Positions 36,640-47,542 of a stretch of 64,000 nucleotides of DNA are shown piece after piece; position 1 is the stretch's first letter, and every line of letters begins with the position of its first letter. The notes beneath the pieces were generated by a model that ran no database searches, was not told the origin of the DNA, and was given only the letters and a program-made list of their open reading frames with translations. Origin of the DNA: Alitta virens (taxonomy: Eukaryota; Annelida; Polychaeta; Phyllodocida; Nereididae); NCBI GenBank assembly GCA_932294295.1, contig OW028580.1, positions 28,590,896 through 28,654,895 on the forward strand, given 5' to 3'. A program made the translations under genes and the position numbers.

Positions 36640-36795
36640 GTACTGGTCTGAAGTTTAGTCATTTTACATGACCAGCTACCATAGGCAGACGTTATGATGA
36701 CATGATAAGGCTTAGATTCAACACCATGTTATAAATTTACCCCATCAGTGGGGTATCTTACTTGTCCCCAGCACAGACACCCAGGACAAGAAACG
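36640..36795 (-). mobile_element. SINE family B fragment, minus strand
   Basis: TGTACTGGTCTGAAGTTTAG, ACCAGCTACCATAGGCAGAC and ATTTACCCCATCAGTGGGGT match the reversed 3' half of family B. The head is missing. Confidence 0.65.
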
Positions 36796-37964
36796 TGTCA
36801 AAAGACTGATACGTAGAAGAGTGACCTAATTTTAAATTTCTTTATAAGCATGGAGTCACCATGTTTATAAGTAATCTTTTCGTGGAAAGCAAAACTTTTG
36901 TAATATATACTTTGTTTATGAGCAAGAATGAACAGTTACTATCAAAAGTATTAAAAAATAATCAATTTTATCATTCCATATTACACATGAAAGTCATAGG
37001 TAAACCATAATAGTCAGCCTTAATTTTAAGGCATTTATTTAGGCACTACATCCATAACTTACACCTCCTACACTCACAACATGGTGACAAACTAGTACAG
37101 TCATTTTGCAACCACCACACATTCGCCCTTTGGATTATTTACTTGACATATAGTCGCGGGGGCACAGGGGGTATTACATCACAGCTGATTGATGACAACA
37201 GGACCAAAATGAGGTCATCCATCGTCTGTAAAAATCCTTAAATGCCAATAATGAGCCTCTAGTAGCTCGCTGCTCACAAAATGTTAGTCTGGCTGTCACA
37301 AAATGACCGCTATTTGTCACAAATGGTCTCTTAAGTCATAACAGTGATATTGATGAGGCACTCTGTTAAAGCGAATAATGAGTTGACCTATTTTAGCCTC
37401 GCCCTTCAAATCACTATGGGTGTGGTCATGCAGATAGGCGGATGACGTCACAATGAGATATGTAAGAAGTAAGCCTGACTTAAGTAATATAATATCTGCA
37501 GTAGAAATAATAAAATGCAACAGAGCTTATGAAATTCTAACATAAAATCAATAAAATTGTAGTAGTTGAGAAGTCCCCGATACTAGCAATAGAACTTCAC
37601 TAAAACCCAAACTAAAAATGAAACTACTTGCCATTTGAGTGGACTCTAATCAATCTTCAATCAGTATATTTCTCTATAAGAGAACCTCGTATGCTTGAGT
37701 AACATTTATTTCAGTGACAGCTTAAAAGGATTGGGAAATGAACCATACATTACAATGCAAGGAAAATTTATCACAAGTTGTTAGCAAGATTGAGAATTCA
37801 ATGTGTGGGCTTTGTTTTTGGGAAAAATGCAATCTTCTGCAGGAGAGACAATTCTGAGGCAAATATATAAATATATATATACCAAGTAATAAACACAATT
37901 TTCTACTGTGTAGGTACTGCAAGTTATTGGTGTTTAGTTGACGATACTAGTAATTCATTGTTGG
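36796..37964. other. Unique non-coding sequence
   Basis: No gene seen. It contains a perfect CRE octamer TGACGTCA at 37443-37450. Confidence 0.4.
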
Positions 37965-38335
37965 GTCTAGTGGGTAAGACTCCTCTGAAGGTCCTGGGTT
38001 CCATTCCTGCCTCAAACACTGTTTATGAACTACATCTCAGCTGGCTGTCGTTTTAATGAGATAAACTGGTGGTGTCTTGTACACGCTGTCTATGCGAAGG
38101 CAAGGTAAAGTCCTCACCATAGGTAAATATCTATGTCATTGTGTTATCCTAGCCTTGTCACCGTTACATCACAATAATTTAATACAATACAATACAATAC
38201 AATGTAATTCCATGCAATGCAATACAATGCAGTACAGTGCATTACAATATAATACAATACAGTCAAGTACAGTACCATCTCTTCATTATGTCTGCCTCTG
38301 GCAGCTGGTCACTGGAACTGGTCAAACTTGAATAA
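37965..38335 (+). mobile_element. SINE family B with AATAC-type array
   Basis: The head is weakly preserved (GGTCTAGTGGGTAAGACTCC, GGTCCTGGGTTCCATTCC), then the body, then AATAC/AATGC units at about 38180-38265. It ends with a body fragment, ATGTCTGCCTCTGGCAGCTG. Confidence 0.7.
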
Positions 38336-39019
38336 ACTCGGTCAAAGACACTTTGCAATGGCTAAAAGACACGTTATTTGTAACAAAACAATCCAGTATT
38401 AATTGACAACAAAACCATCCTATTTTTCGTCTTGTCATTCAATACCAAACCACTTTTGTACCCTTTCTTTTCTTCATTAAACACACCATCTGCCTTGTAT
38501 CTTTACAGCATTTTAAGCGGGTGCAAATTGCCACTGGGAATTCTGCGCATGATTCCAAACCCCTCTGTTGATAGTAGGATGGTACCCCTTTTCCTTTCTT
38601 GTTTATTTTCACCCTTAGGGGCATGCCCTCCTCAGAGGTGCCTAGACTTAACAAATGGCCCTAGCAGAGTGACCCTGCCCCCACGTGGGAGATAGTGAGG
38701 CTAGGGCGCTTGGAATGTCCCATAGCAGCCACCTATGCCTTAAGAAACCTTATCTAATAACCATATCGAACCTTAAGGCATCTATAAATAGTTTGAGCAT
38801 ATTGGCCTCAAGGACATAAAATATGATTTATGATCCTGCCTAAGAGGGGTTGTTGTTGGTACTCATGAGTGTAATATTCCCTTAATTCTCTATTGACAAC
38901 AGAAGGCCATAAGTATATAGTAATTTTATTATTAAGTTTAAAACAAAAAAGTGAACAAAATAGAAGTTGAAGTCAAAACTAATTTGAGTATCTATGTATG
39001 TAATATGTGATATATATTG
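38336..39019. other. Unique non-coding sequence
   Basis: No feature recognised; the frames at 38432-38695 lack motifs. Confidence 0.4.
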
Positions 39020-39215
39020 TCTCTATACAATCTATCTTATCTATCTAATCTATCTCATCTAATAAATCCTATCCTATCCCATCTATCTTATCTATCCTAT
39101 CCTTATCTATCATATCTATCCTAGCTATCCTATCCTTATCCATCTTCTTTCTCTCTATCCTATCCTATATCCTATCTATCCTATCCTATCCTATCTATCC
39201 TATATATCTATTTAT
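39020..39215 (+). repeat. (TATCC/TATCT) simple repeat
   Basis: Mixed CTATC, CTATCC and TATCTA units, irregular. Confidence 0.85.
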
Positions 39216-39721
39216 GACAACAAATAAAACACAAATACAATCTTTAAACCCTAACTTTGACCTAACGATTGCCATTCTCAAACACAATTCAAACTTTCCT
39301 CCGACCAAAACTTTCCTAGATCTGCCCCATTAGTTGCATCCAAATCACTCGGTTCCTCTTTGTATTCCCCGCATTGTAGACGTCCCCAGGAGACCTGTCC
39401 TCTTCCAAAAACCGTAAATGACACCCGCCATTTCTGCTCCAAACAACTCTGGGATCCATTTGGGAGATGTGCTTGTGTTGGCAGAGATGTGGTTTTGTTT
39501 GTAGGGAGCTCTATCGGGGATAGATTGTCATTAGGGAGTTGTTCTTAGCCTTGCTTTCATGCCCAAGAATTGACTTCTGTCATTTGGTGGTGTGCGTGGT
39601 GTGGTATAGGGTATAAGGTATCAGAACAAGAATTTCTGGGGGTTTTCTTTAGTGTGTTCTGCCCGTTTATTGGTTATCTATTGTCTTTGTATGGTTGTAA
39701 TGTTGTTTGTATTGGCTCAGT

Positions 39722-39815
39722 GGTACTTGCATGAAGCTTAGTTAGCTTATATGTATGGTCAGTTACCCCAGGCAGACGTAATGATGAGATTACACGAGTG
39801 GGAATACAGGATTAT
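39722..39815 (-). mobile_element. SINE family B fragment
   Basis: Reversed 3' end of family B (GAAGCTTAGTTAGCTTATAT, CCAGGCAGACGTAATGATGA). Short, no head. A still shorter relative is at 40260-40345 (GCAGGCAGACGGAATGATGA). Confidence 0.55.
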
Positions 39816-39880
39816 ACACATTCCAGCAGCACCCTTCTGTTTTGATGTAGCTCTACCAGAATCAAAATTAACATAAACTA

Positions 39881-40232
39881 CAGTTAGTTTCATTAGAAAC
39901 GGCCTGTCAAAATGAACCTAGATAAAACTAGTCTAAGACATATTCTGCTATACGATGCTGCCTGCCACTCAACGAGCGCTGTCTGGCTGCAGCTGGCTAC
40001 TCAAAGCCGAATCTAAAAGTACATGCAGGCAGCAGCAGCATTTGCTGTATAAGTTGAGACTAACGCATATTGTTATTTTTGTTGAAAATATGCATGTCTA
40101 TTGTACATACATATTCATGATATATTGGATACATTTCTTACATTTAGGTGTAAGCCGAATAGTATAGTAACAAGTAGAAATAGGTTGCTACAACTGTCTA
40201 GAGTCGACTGTATTATAACATGAAACTAACTG
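39881..40232. mobile_element. TA-flanked MITE, family D, copy 1
   Basis: 352 bp with inverted ends CAGTTAGTTTCAT and ATGAAACTAACTG and TA on both sides (39879-39880 and 40233-40234). The interior contains ACGGCCTGTCAAA, ATACGATGCTGCCTGCCACT and GGCTACTCAAAGCC. CAGT-ended TIRs with TA targets indicate a Tc1/mariner-mobilised element. Other copies are at 59770 and 62086. Confidence 0.85.
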
Positions 40233-40441
40233 TATATTTATTGATTCTTGTATTGTCTCCATGCTAGTGAGCTAAGGCCGCAGGCAGACGGAATGATGAG
40301 TTGATAAGGCTTGAAGTCCACACCATTCTGCACATGTGTGCCTCAAATCATTGTAGATGTCGAATACATGATCTATAAAACCTAGAAATAAACATCAATT
40401 TCAAACTCTACTATATACTATGTTAGTTGTCGATAAGTCAT

Positions 40442-41312
40442 CACAGCCAATCACAGACCTGGAAGTAAAACTCCAGAGGACGTCATGTGGATCCAGGACT
40501 CTCATTGGCTGAGGGAATGTCCGAACGAAGATAAGATCTATATAATATATATAGATAAAAAAATTTATTCAACGTCGGTATATACAGAAATACGAATACA
40601 AGAAAAACCGATAATGATACAGTGTAACAGATAGGCCCTATATATATGTAAAATGAAATGATATATATTGAATGTAAAATGACATAAAATGTTTCAGAGA
40701 TAGTGTAAAAACATTATAAAAACCAACACAATGTTAAAATAGTGATACAGAGCATTTTAAAACCATCTAGAACTTCAAACATTCAATTCCATCCCATTTG
40801 GCAATGACATTGGAATTAATTTAGATCAAGACTAGATTCTCAGGCAATCCATTCCATGTTTTAGCGATTTTGATACTCTAAAGAGTGGATGCCATGTTTT
40901 ACCGTGTTTACTTTACTTATAGTGTTTGATATTTCTGTGAGATCTTACACTGTATGGAGTGTTGTTAAATTCATAGAAATCAGATGATACCGGTTTACAG
41001 TCATTGCATAGAACTATATAAACAGAAGTAAACAATACTGCACACTTTCCGAGTCCTATACCAATGGCAGGGGAGGGGTGGGGGGGGGGGCAGGGGGCAA
41101 CTGCCCCCCTACAATTCTGCCAAATATCCTACATATATATATATATGGTTATTGAAGTGAACAGCAGAACGTCAGAAGCTTGACTTTTGACCGAAATGCC
41201 CCCCCCCCCCCTTAGAATATTTCTCAGGCTACGGCCCTGAATGCTAGTCCTGGATGCACATGACGTCCTCTGAGTATGAAGTTTCCAAGTCTATGAAATC
41301 GGCTGTAGGAGC
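40442..41312. mobile_element. Element E1 with inverted arms carrying CRE-like sites
   Basis: The left arm near 40442-40500 (CACAGCC, ACCTGGAAG, CCAGAGGACGTCATGTGGAT) is matched in reverse at about 41235-41312 (GGATGCACATGACGTCCTCT, CCAAGTCTATGAAATCGGCT). The interior holds G-rich and C-rich runs near 41063-41106 and 41199-41210; the second, with CTACGGCCCTG, resembles the end of another transposon nested inside. Boundaries are approximate. Confidence 0.55.
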
Positions 41313-41942
41313 GATGCAACCAAGCTTCTCAGGGGCAACAACCATTGCCTCAATCAAGACATTTTTCGATCCCTAAGGGGCATCAAAGGCGCTGAAGTAA
41401 CCTTGAATATGACATCTTTACAAGAATATATAAGTACATGAAGACAAAAGGGATGTTTGGCATTGAACTATTGGCTTTGACAAGGGACGGTGCCAAGTAT
41501 TCTGAAGGTTAACACATTTTTTTGGGCTCCTGGAAGAATTTCCACATCAATGTGTTATAAAGGTTAATGAAGTCATTTGCGCCAAAGAAGCTCAATGTTT
41601 TAGCAGTCAGACAGTTAAATGGCATTTTAGAGGTGCAATGTTTAAAGAGTTGGATACTTATTGCAGACTTGGGTTCAATTCCAAAGGCACACCCAAGGTC
41701 ACTGTTGTAGTATGGTCATTTACTTTACCACTAGGATCGTTTTTGATCTAGTCAGCTGAATGATGTACCTATTTACTTCACAAACTACATGTATATAAAG
41801 TTAGGTGTGCAAATAATCATTTTGAGACTGTTCACAGTTTTGCCTTCATGTGTAATCACCAGACTGATGAAAATAAAATAACAATTGGCAGTGTACTGAG
41901 ACGGCTACAAATAAGAAATACCTTTGGATAAAAACTGCCCAC

Positions 41943-42113
41943 AATTACAGGAATTTCATAGACTTGGGAACATAACTACAGATGACGTCATGTGAATTTG
42001 GAACCCCCATTGGTTGAAGGACTGCTTTAACCAGTGGTAGACCTGAGTTCACATGGCAGCCTCTGAAGTTTAGCTTCCAAGTCTATGAACACGGCTGTAA
42101 GACTATGGCATTA
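41943..42113. mobile_element. Palindromic MITE, family E, copy 2
   Basis: About 170 bp that is a near-palindrome: TTTCATAGACTTGGGAA pairs with TTCCAAGTCTATGAA, and TCATGTGAATTTGGA pairs with the reverse of TGAGTTCACATGGC. It carries a perfect CRE octamer, TGACGTCA, at 41983-41990. Its arms match those of E1. Confidence 0.7.
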
Positions 42114-42348
42114 ATTGTTATCAAAATAATGGCCAACCAGTGAAACAATATTTTTCACAATTAAAATTATCCAAGTAAACCTTATACTTTGTTCGTCTGA
42201 AGTTAAAAATCTTACTCTCTGCTAAGAATTTTTTTTCATTCAGGTATCTTGTACAGCAAAATGATAGTAACAGAAGCCTACAACTTAGTATAGGAATACC
42301 AAAAAGAAAAGAAAAATGAAATGTCCAATTTGCAACATTCTGACAGCT

Positions 42349-42501
42349 CACGTGACCATATCTGTGACCAACTACTGACCCTTGTCCATGACTGTTCTTT
42401 GTGATGTCACAATGCCATTACATAATGGCCTTGTGTTAGAATTGTTGCTAGGGAACTCTTCTCAACCATTGTTCCAGAACAATAGGTAGTTGCTAAGCAA
42501 C
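42349..42501 (+). promoter_or_regulatory. Putative promoter: E-box, CRE-like site and two RFX X-boxes
   Basis: CACGTG is at 42349-42354, GTGATGTCAC at 42401-42410, GTTGCTAGGGAAC at 42444-42456 and GTTGCTAAGCAAC at 42489-42501. Both of the last two fit the RFX/DAF-19 X-box rule RYYNYY-N(1-3)-RRNRAC, and the second is a perfect inverted half-site pair. RFX factors drive ciliary genes in animals, usually from within about 250 bp of the start codon. An ATG frame starts 51 bp past the second X-box. No TATA box or CpG island is obvious. The functional reading is inference. Confidence 0.4.
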
Positions 42502-42551
42502 AATCAAAAAGAAATATATCGCTAGGTAGATACAAAGAAGTATTAGAATAC

Positions 42552-42827
42552 ATGGATATGTCAAATGCAGTGTTGGAAGCTAAGTCTTTAGCAGACGAAG
42601 TTGATATTATGCTGGGGCAAAAATTCGGAATGTTTTATTCTGTTCAAATAACAGAATTCTTAATAGCGAAATCATTTGTTGAAACAAGCTCAAAATATCT
42701 ATGCACAAAACATACTTTCTTTTTCAACGAATCATTTCACACATTTCAATTGTATATTGGGTACATTTATTGTCAAAGGCAAAGGAATATTTCCTGTAAA
42801 ACTTCATGTTATTTATTGATTAATTAA
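42552..42827 (+). CDS. Candidate 5' coding exon after X-boxes, unrecognised
   Basis: The frame opens with a true ATG, followed by a second in-frame ATG two codons on, and runs 91 codons. The first ~45 residues (starting MDMSNAVLEAKSLADEVDIM) mix acidic, Lys and hydrophobic residues in a way that looks more protein-like than most frames here. The second half turns Phe/Cys/Tyr-rich, like translated non-coding DNA, so a real exon would probably end inside the frame. No strong splice donor is visible there. I do not recognise the protein. The argument rests mainly on the X-boxes just upstream, so this could well be a chance frame. Confidence 0.2.
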   Translation: MDMSNAVLEAKSLADEVDIMLGQKFGMFYSVQITEFLIAKSFVETSSKYLCTKHTFFFNESFHTFQLYIGYIYCQRQRNISCKTSCYLLIN

Positions 42828-43177
42828 CCCTAGTAAAATACCTTCTTAAATGAGAATAAGTAAATGAATAACAATGTAATGTACCTTCATAACAAAATCA
42901 TCTTTGCATTAAGACCACATAATTATAATAAAAGAAAACTGGCCTTAATTGTGAATTTCTAAAGTATTTATCTACAAAAACAGACTATCCGTGATGAGTG
43001 TCATTTACATTAAAAACTCACCATTAAGACCACCCATGTTGCCAAATTGGTCTTAATGGTGAGGTAGTCTTTAATTCGCTAAATTCTGTTGTCAAACAAA
43101 GTTCAAGATACCCTAAGTCAATTTGTTACAGAGCTACCAGCCCAAAAGAATCTAAGGATATTGCTTTGCTTGCTCAA

Positions 43178-43199
43178 GTTGCCATAGCGACAGCCGGAA
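43178..43199 (+). promoter_or_regulatory. X-box and adjacent ETS site
   Basis: GTTGCCATAGCGAC (43178-43191) fits the X-box rule, and CCGGAA (43194-43199), an ETS core, follows after 2 bp. An ATG starts at 43200 and gives only 27 codons. The stop at 43281-43283 lies just before a strong donor-like AAG|GTAAGG with its cut after 43284. A non-coding first exon or a small upstream frame are both possible. Confidence 0.35.
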
Positions 43200-43309
43200 A
43201 TGAGTAATGTGACCTCATTGTGGTCTGCAAACAATCCTCAGCTGCTGGTTTTGGGTATTTTGAGCAACACTGAGGCAGTTTAAGGTAAGGATTATACCAC
43301 AGAACCCCT

Positions 43310-43560
43310 TAAGAGCAGCTGAGTGGTCTAGTGGTTAAGGCTTTGACTAGTTCTGCTAGAGCTCTTGAGTTCGAATTCTGGCCTGAGCGAACACCTTCTG
43401 CATCTCAGCTGCTAAATTTATTGTGCCTTGTACTCAGTGTCTATGCTGAAACAAGTGAAAGGCCCCACCCATGGGGTAAATGTGTGACATACTGTATACT
43501 TGCAATCTAGCATCTCATCATCAGGTCTTCCTCTCAACTTTGAATTCAGATCAGCAAAAT
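43310..43560 (+). mobile_element. SINE family B, full head, short tail
   Basis: GCAGCTGAGTGGTCTAGTGG and TCTTGAGTTCGAATTCTGGC mark the tRNA-like head; the body follows to CTCATCATCAGGTCTTCCTC. No microsatellite tail. Confidence 0.75.
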
Positions 43561-44159
43561 AGAATCCATACAATTGAATAAGCAGCAAAACAATCTTCAA
43601 ATCATCTCACTTTTAAGCATTTTGTTATCAACTAACCAGTGGATTAATTTAAGGTTCCGTGGTCTTTGTTAGATTCTACTGATTCCATTAAATATCACCT
43701 CCTCTCCCTTCTGACCTTGCTTGGTGCAAAATGTGAAGACCTTCACAGGAACGTGACCTACAATGCCTATAGTAGATTACATTGGCAGAAATAAAAATGG
43801 TTTTTACTTATGACCTTGTGGAATACACATATTTCATTTTGGATAATGTTCTTAAGATTTCTCTGTATAATAAAGCATATCCATAAATACCAGTTGAAAT
43901 TAGTTACCCCTCTTTGGCATTGAGCTAACCCTAACCCCAGCAGTCACTCCATGGGCGCAACCGGAAACGGGTGACCAGGATTACGTAATTGAGTTAGGAC
44001 GTTCTGCCAACAAGCCTCTTTCCCAAAAGACCTGACCAAACAGGGTGTCATTGAGGCAGTCCTCTTGAAGCCAGTTTCAAACGAAAAGAGTGTGTGTGGC
44101 GATCCCCGAGAACGATTCTGAAGCCCTAAGATTATTCCAAGACATTACTACATTACTTT
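43561..44159. other. Unique non-coding sequence
   Basis: No feature recognised apart from a palindromic TTACGTAA at 43981-43988. Confidence 0.4.
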
Positions 44160-44460
44160 ATAGATGGATAGATGGATAGATAAGTTAGATAGATGGATGG
44201 ATGGATGGGAGAAAGGGAGGAAGGGAGGAAGGAAAGAAGGGGGGAATGAAGGAAGGGAGGGAGGAATGAAGGAAGGGAGGGAGGAATGAAGGGAGGATTG
44301 GAGGAAGGAAGGGGGAGGGAGGAACGAAGATAGGAACGAAGATTGGAAGGGAGGAAGGGAGGGAGTAAGAAAGGAAGGAAGGAAGGGAGGGAGGAAGGAG
44401 CAAGGAAAGGACGGAAAGGAGGAAAGATGGAAGGGAGGAAGGGAGGAAGGGAGGGAGGAC
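44160..44460 (+). repeat. (GGAA/GGGA) purine-rich array
   Basis: After a short GATA/GGAT run, about 250 bp of GGAAGGGA, GGAGGAA and GAAGGAAG units, all purine on the plus strand. Frames across it are low-complexity Ser/Pro or Gly/Lys/Arg artefacts. Confidence 0.92.
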
Positions 44461-45179
44461 TCTGTGACACTGAGAGGTCGATGGACAGAAATAATGAGAC
44501 AGATGCTTGGAAAGAAATAAAGAACACGAAAGTAAGAAGGAAAGTTAGACTGGGAAGGTAGATAGGAAGAAAGTCACTAAAAGGAAGGAAGATAGTGGGA
44601 CAGAAAAAGAATGAAAGGAATAATCTAGGAAATTACCGAAAAACATAAGAGACAGAAACTAATAAGAAAGGAAAGGCCATGAAGAAAGCAGATTACTTTC
44701 ATTGCTCTACCCTAGTAGGTTAACGTTGCAAGACTGATCATTTGCTGAAATATTCATCCTTGTGCTAGGTCCCATTGTGACTGTAGCCCTGGTTCTACAG
44801 CACCAGATACTGAATAGTACAAAAGCCCTGTCCAGAGAGAATTGCTTAGTTGGGATGGAAAGAACAAATAGTTATTGCTTTTCATAGATCAAGAATAATA
44901 CGACCAAGATGTGATTGTGGGCAGATCTGCTCTTCTGTGGTTCTTAAGATGAATGCTAGTCTTGTCTGGAGAGTGAAGACTCAGAATAGTATGATCTGTC
45001 AAATTCTGATTGCAGGCTGGGACTGAACATCTGGTTTGGGGTGAAAAAGTAAATGGAATGTGAATGGAAATAATGAGACTGGGTGAAAAAAGCAACCCAT
45101 TTCTGTCTTTTTATGACTGGTTAGATTGGTGCCTTAAGTGGTCTAGTGACTTTAAAGCTGTGCACCAGTTTATCATAAG
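44461..45179. other. Unique, purine-rich flank
   Basis: The first 200 bp stay rich in GGAA and AAAG, grading out of the array; the rest is ordinary AT-rich DNA without a supported gene. Confidence 0.4.
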
Positions 45180-45346
45180 GTGACAGGCTTGAGCGTTGGG
45201 CTACCAACCACTGGGTCATGGGTTCTAATCTCGCCCTTATTGGAAGGTTGCTTCATCATTCGCCTTATTGCCTTGGCACCTGCCTGTCCTGATCAGCCCT
45301 ATATAGTGCAAAAATATGGGATGTAAAGCTCATTTCACCCACCTAC
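45180..45346 (+). mobile_element. SINE family A, degraded copy
   Basis: CCAACCACTGGGTCATGGGT, CACCTGCCTGTCCTGATCAG and GGGATGTAAAGCTCATTTCA follow the family A order, but with many substitutions and a disrupted B box. An old insertion. Confidence 0.7.
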
Positions 45347-46130
45347 CATGTGACATGTTTGAAGGTCCTCCTTAGCATGGACTATAGTTGGGCAGATCCT
45401 CCTGCAACCACTGCCTCACACCACCCAGGAGTAATGGGTACTTGGCAACAGGCCGCTACAGTAGTGTGAGCCTTTGAGCCAATGTAGTTACTCAATGTTG
45501 AAGGCTGTATATACTCCTAATTAAGAAAGACACTTGATTGGCCTACCAAGGGCTTAATTATATTATCAAATTTGGCAGATTTATATGGACCATACCAGTA
45601 AACTGCATGTAAACTCCGAGCATTAAAACATTTTTCTGGCTCATAGCATTTTTTCCATTGATTCTCTAAGATATATAGGATCATAGACGACATTGCAATT
45701 TTTTTTTGTGGGATGACCATAATAAGACTGCAGTTAGTTATTTGACAATGTCATGCTCTGTTTTATTATCAATTTAGCATGACTAAGTCAAATGTAAGCC
45801 AGGTCGCCACGTCAAGGCCTGCAGTCGTGACCTGGTTCTATACTAAGCTGTTATTAAACAGCTGTCTATTCCCCATGCCAAAAGACCTCCCACATGTTTC
45901 CATGTTAAGCTGTGCTAGCACAGCTGTCTAATGCCAACAGCCTATGTCGACATCTGCCTATTACAATATATTTTTTTTCTCTAATTGCAGCTAATTTGTT
46001 ACTAAAAGTTGTCTCTAAATGTTAGCAATTAAATTGTCCCTTCCCAATTTTCCTGCTTTCCAATTAATTTTAAGCTGTGCTGTCACAGCTGTCTAAAGCC
46101 AACAGCCTATGCTGACTTCTAGCTAAGTCT
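45347..46130. other. Unique sequence with a short direct repeat
   Basis: A block around GCTGTGCTAGCACAGCTGTC and CCAACAGCCTATG at 45909-45951 recurs at about 46074-46116 (GCTGTGCTGTCACAGCTGTC). No gene seen. Confidence 0.5.
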
Positions 46131-46700
46131 ATGTTAGGCGTTTTTTTTGTTTTTTTTTTCCTCTCCTTTTTTTTTCTCTACTATTTTTGTTCTTATTTAA
46201 TTTTTTTCTTTTCATATTTTTCGTTTTTTTTTTGTTTCTTTTTTTATCCATATTTTTCAGTATTTCTTTTTAAATTCTTTTTTTTTTTCACTTTTTTTTC
46301 TCTTTTTTTCCTTAATAATTTTTTTCTCTTTTTGTGTTTTATTTTTCATTCATTTTGTTCACAATATATTTCACAAATTCAAAATTCAAACTAAAATGTA
46401 ATAAATATTCTTCCTTCTGTTCCTCTCTCACTCTCTCTTTTCCGTTTTTTTTTTAAAATAATCTTTTATTTATCTTTTTTTCTTTCTTTTTCACATTTTC
46501 TTTTCTTTTTACATTTTGTTTTATTTTCTTTATCTTTTCTTTCTTTTTCTATTTTTTCACATTTTACTTTTCTCTTTTCTCGTTATTATTATTTTCTTTT
46601 TCTTTCACATTTCTATTTTGTGTTGGTTTTTTTTCTCTTTTCTTTTTTTTCCTTTAGTTTTTTTTTCCTCTCATATATTTGCAATTAATTTCACAAATTC
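46131..46700 (+). repeat. T-rich polypyrimidine tract
   Basis: Almost continuous T with interspersed C, A and occasional G. An internal duplication at a spacing of about 320 bp is suggested by TTTCACAAATTCAAAATTCA near 46369 and 46690. The Phe-rich frames here are composition artefacts. Confidence 0.9.
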
Positions 46701-47087
46701 AAAATTCAACCAAAATCTTGTATTTGTATCTTTTCTTCCCTTCCATGTTTCCAGTAATCTCTTCATTACAATAAATCTATTCACTTACCTTCAAGTACTC
46801 TTCATTGAAGCCCAAAATGTTTTGAATTGGAAACGAGGTTGAATATCGGGCCCCTGGTTGCCATGACGCCAATGGTGGCGCCCCCAGTGAGCGTTACTAA
46901 CCACCAAGGCGAACCTGGTGGCCAATAAATGAACTAGACGTGGAAAATCTAAACATTGAATATGTGCAATCATCAATTGTTCCTTGGGTGATCAAAGCTG
47001 CACGTATCTAATTAATTAGAGTTACTTTCTAAATATAGGGCATATTGAGAGTGGAAAATACAGCAACTGAAAAAAAAAAACATCTTG
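46701..47087. other. Unique spacer
   Basis: No feature recognised. A run of ten or more A (near 47069-47080) lies just before the LTR element. Confidence 0.4.
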
Positions 47088-47091
47088 CTTG

Positions 47092-47542
47092 TGCGACGGG
47101 ATCGGTTCCTCTGATTGAAGACTCGACAATCATTGTTAAATTAAAATGTTTTATTATCATTAAATAATTATATCTTAATATTGTCAAATAATATAGTCAC
47201 GAAACGCAATATAGCAGTGCACAACAGTTCTCAGTATTAATGAATCTTATGAAATAACAATTGAGTAAACATACCTTTTATCTCTTTTGACATTTGAGAG
47301 ATATTCTAAGTCACATCTTATACCAGTCTGCACAACACTTCTGTTTACAAGTCTGCTGGTGGCCACTGTCTGGCCTGCCTATTCTATTGACACACTATTA
47401 AAGCCTCATGACACACTGGCCTGCATCAAGTCACATGCTTAGCTGTAATTTCTATTAATAACCATTACATCAGAAAGCAGTGATTACAGCCATCACTAAA
47501 CATAGTATCATAACACAAATGCTAAAGATAGACATTATGACA
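47092..47542 (-). repeat. LTR (3' LTR in element orientation)
   Basis: 451 bp, read by eye as identical to 49720-50170. On the minus strand an AATAAA signal (complement at 47150-47155) lies about 60 bp from the 3' end. Confidence 0.93.

Noticed and set aside
41640..41760. Further SINE family B head
   Set aside because: A B-box-like GACTTGGGTTCAATTCC is present but the A box and body cannot be aligned.
44153..44561. Ser/Pro-rich or Lys/Gly-rich frames
   Set aside because: Translation of a purine-rich simple repeat.
46131..46842. Phe-rich frames resembling membrane proteins
   Set aside because: Composition of a T-rich tract; hydrophobicity is automatic for TTT/TTC codons.
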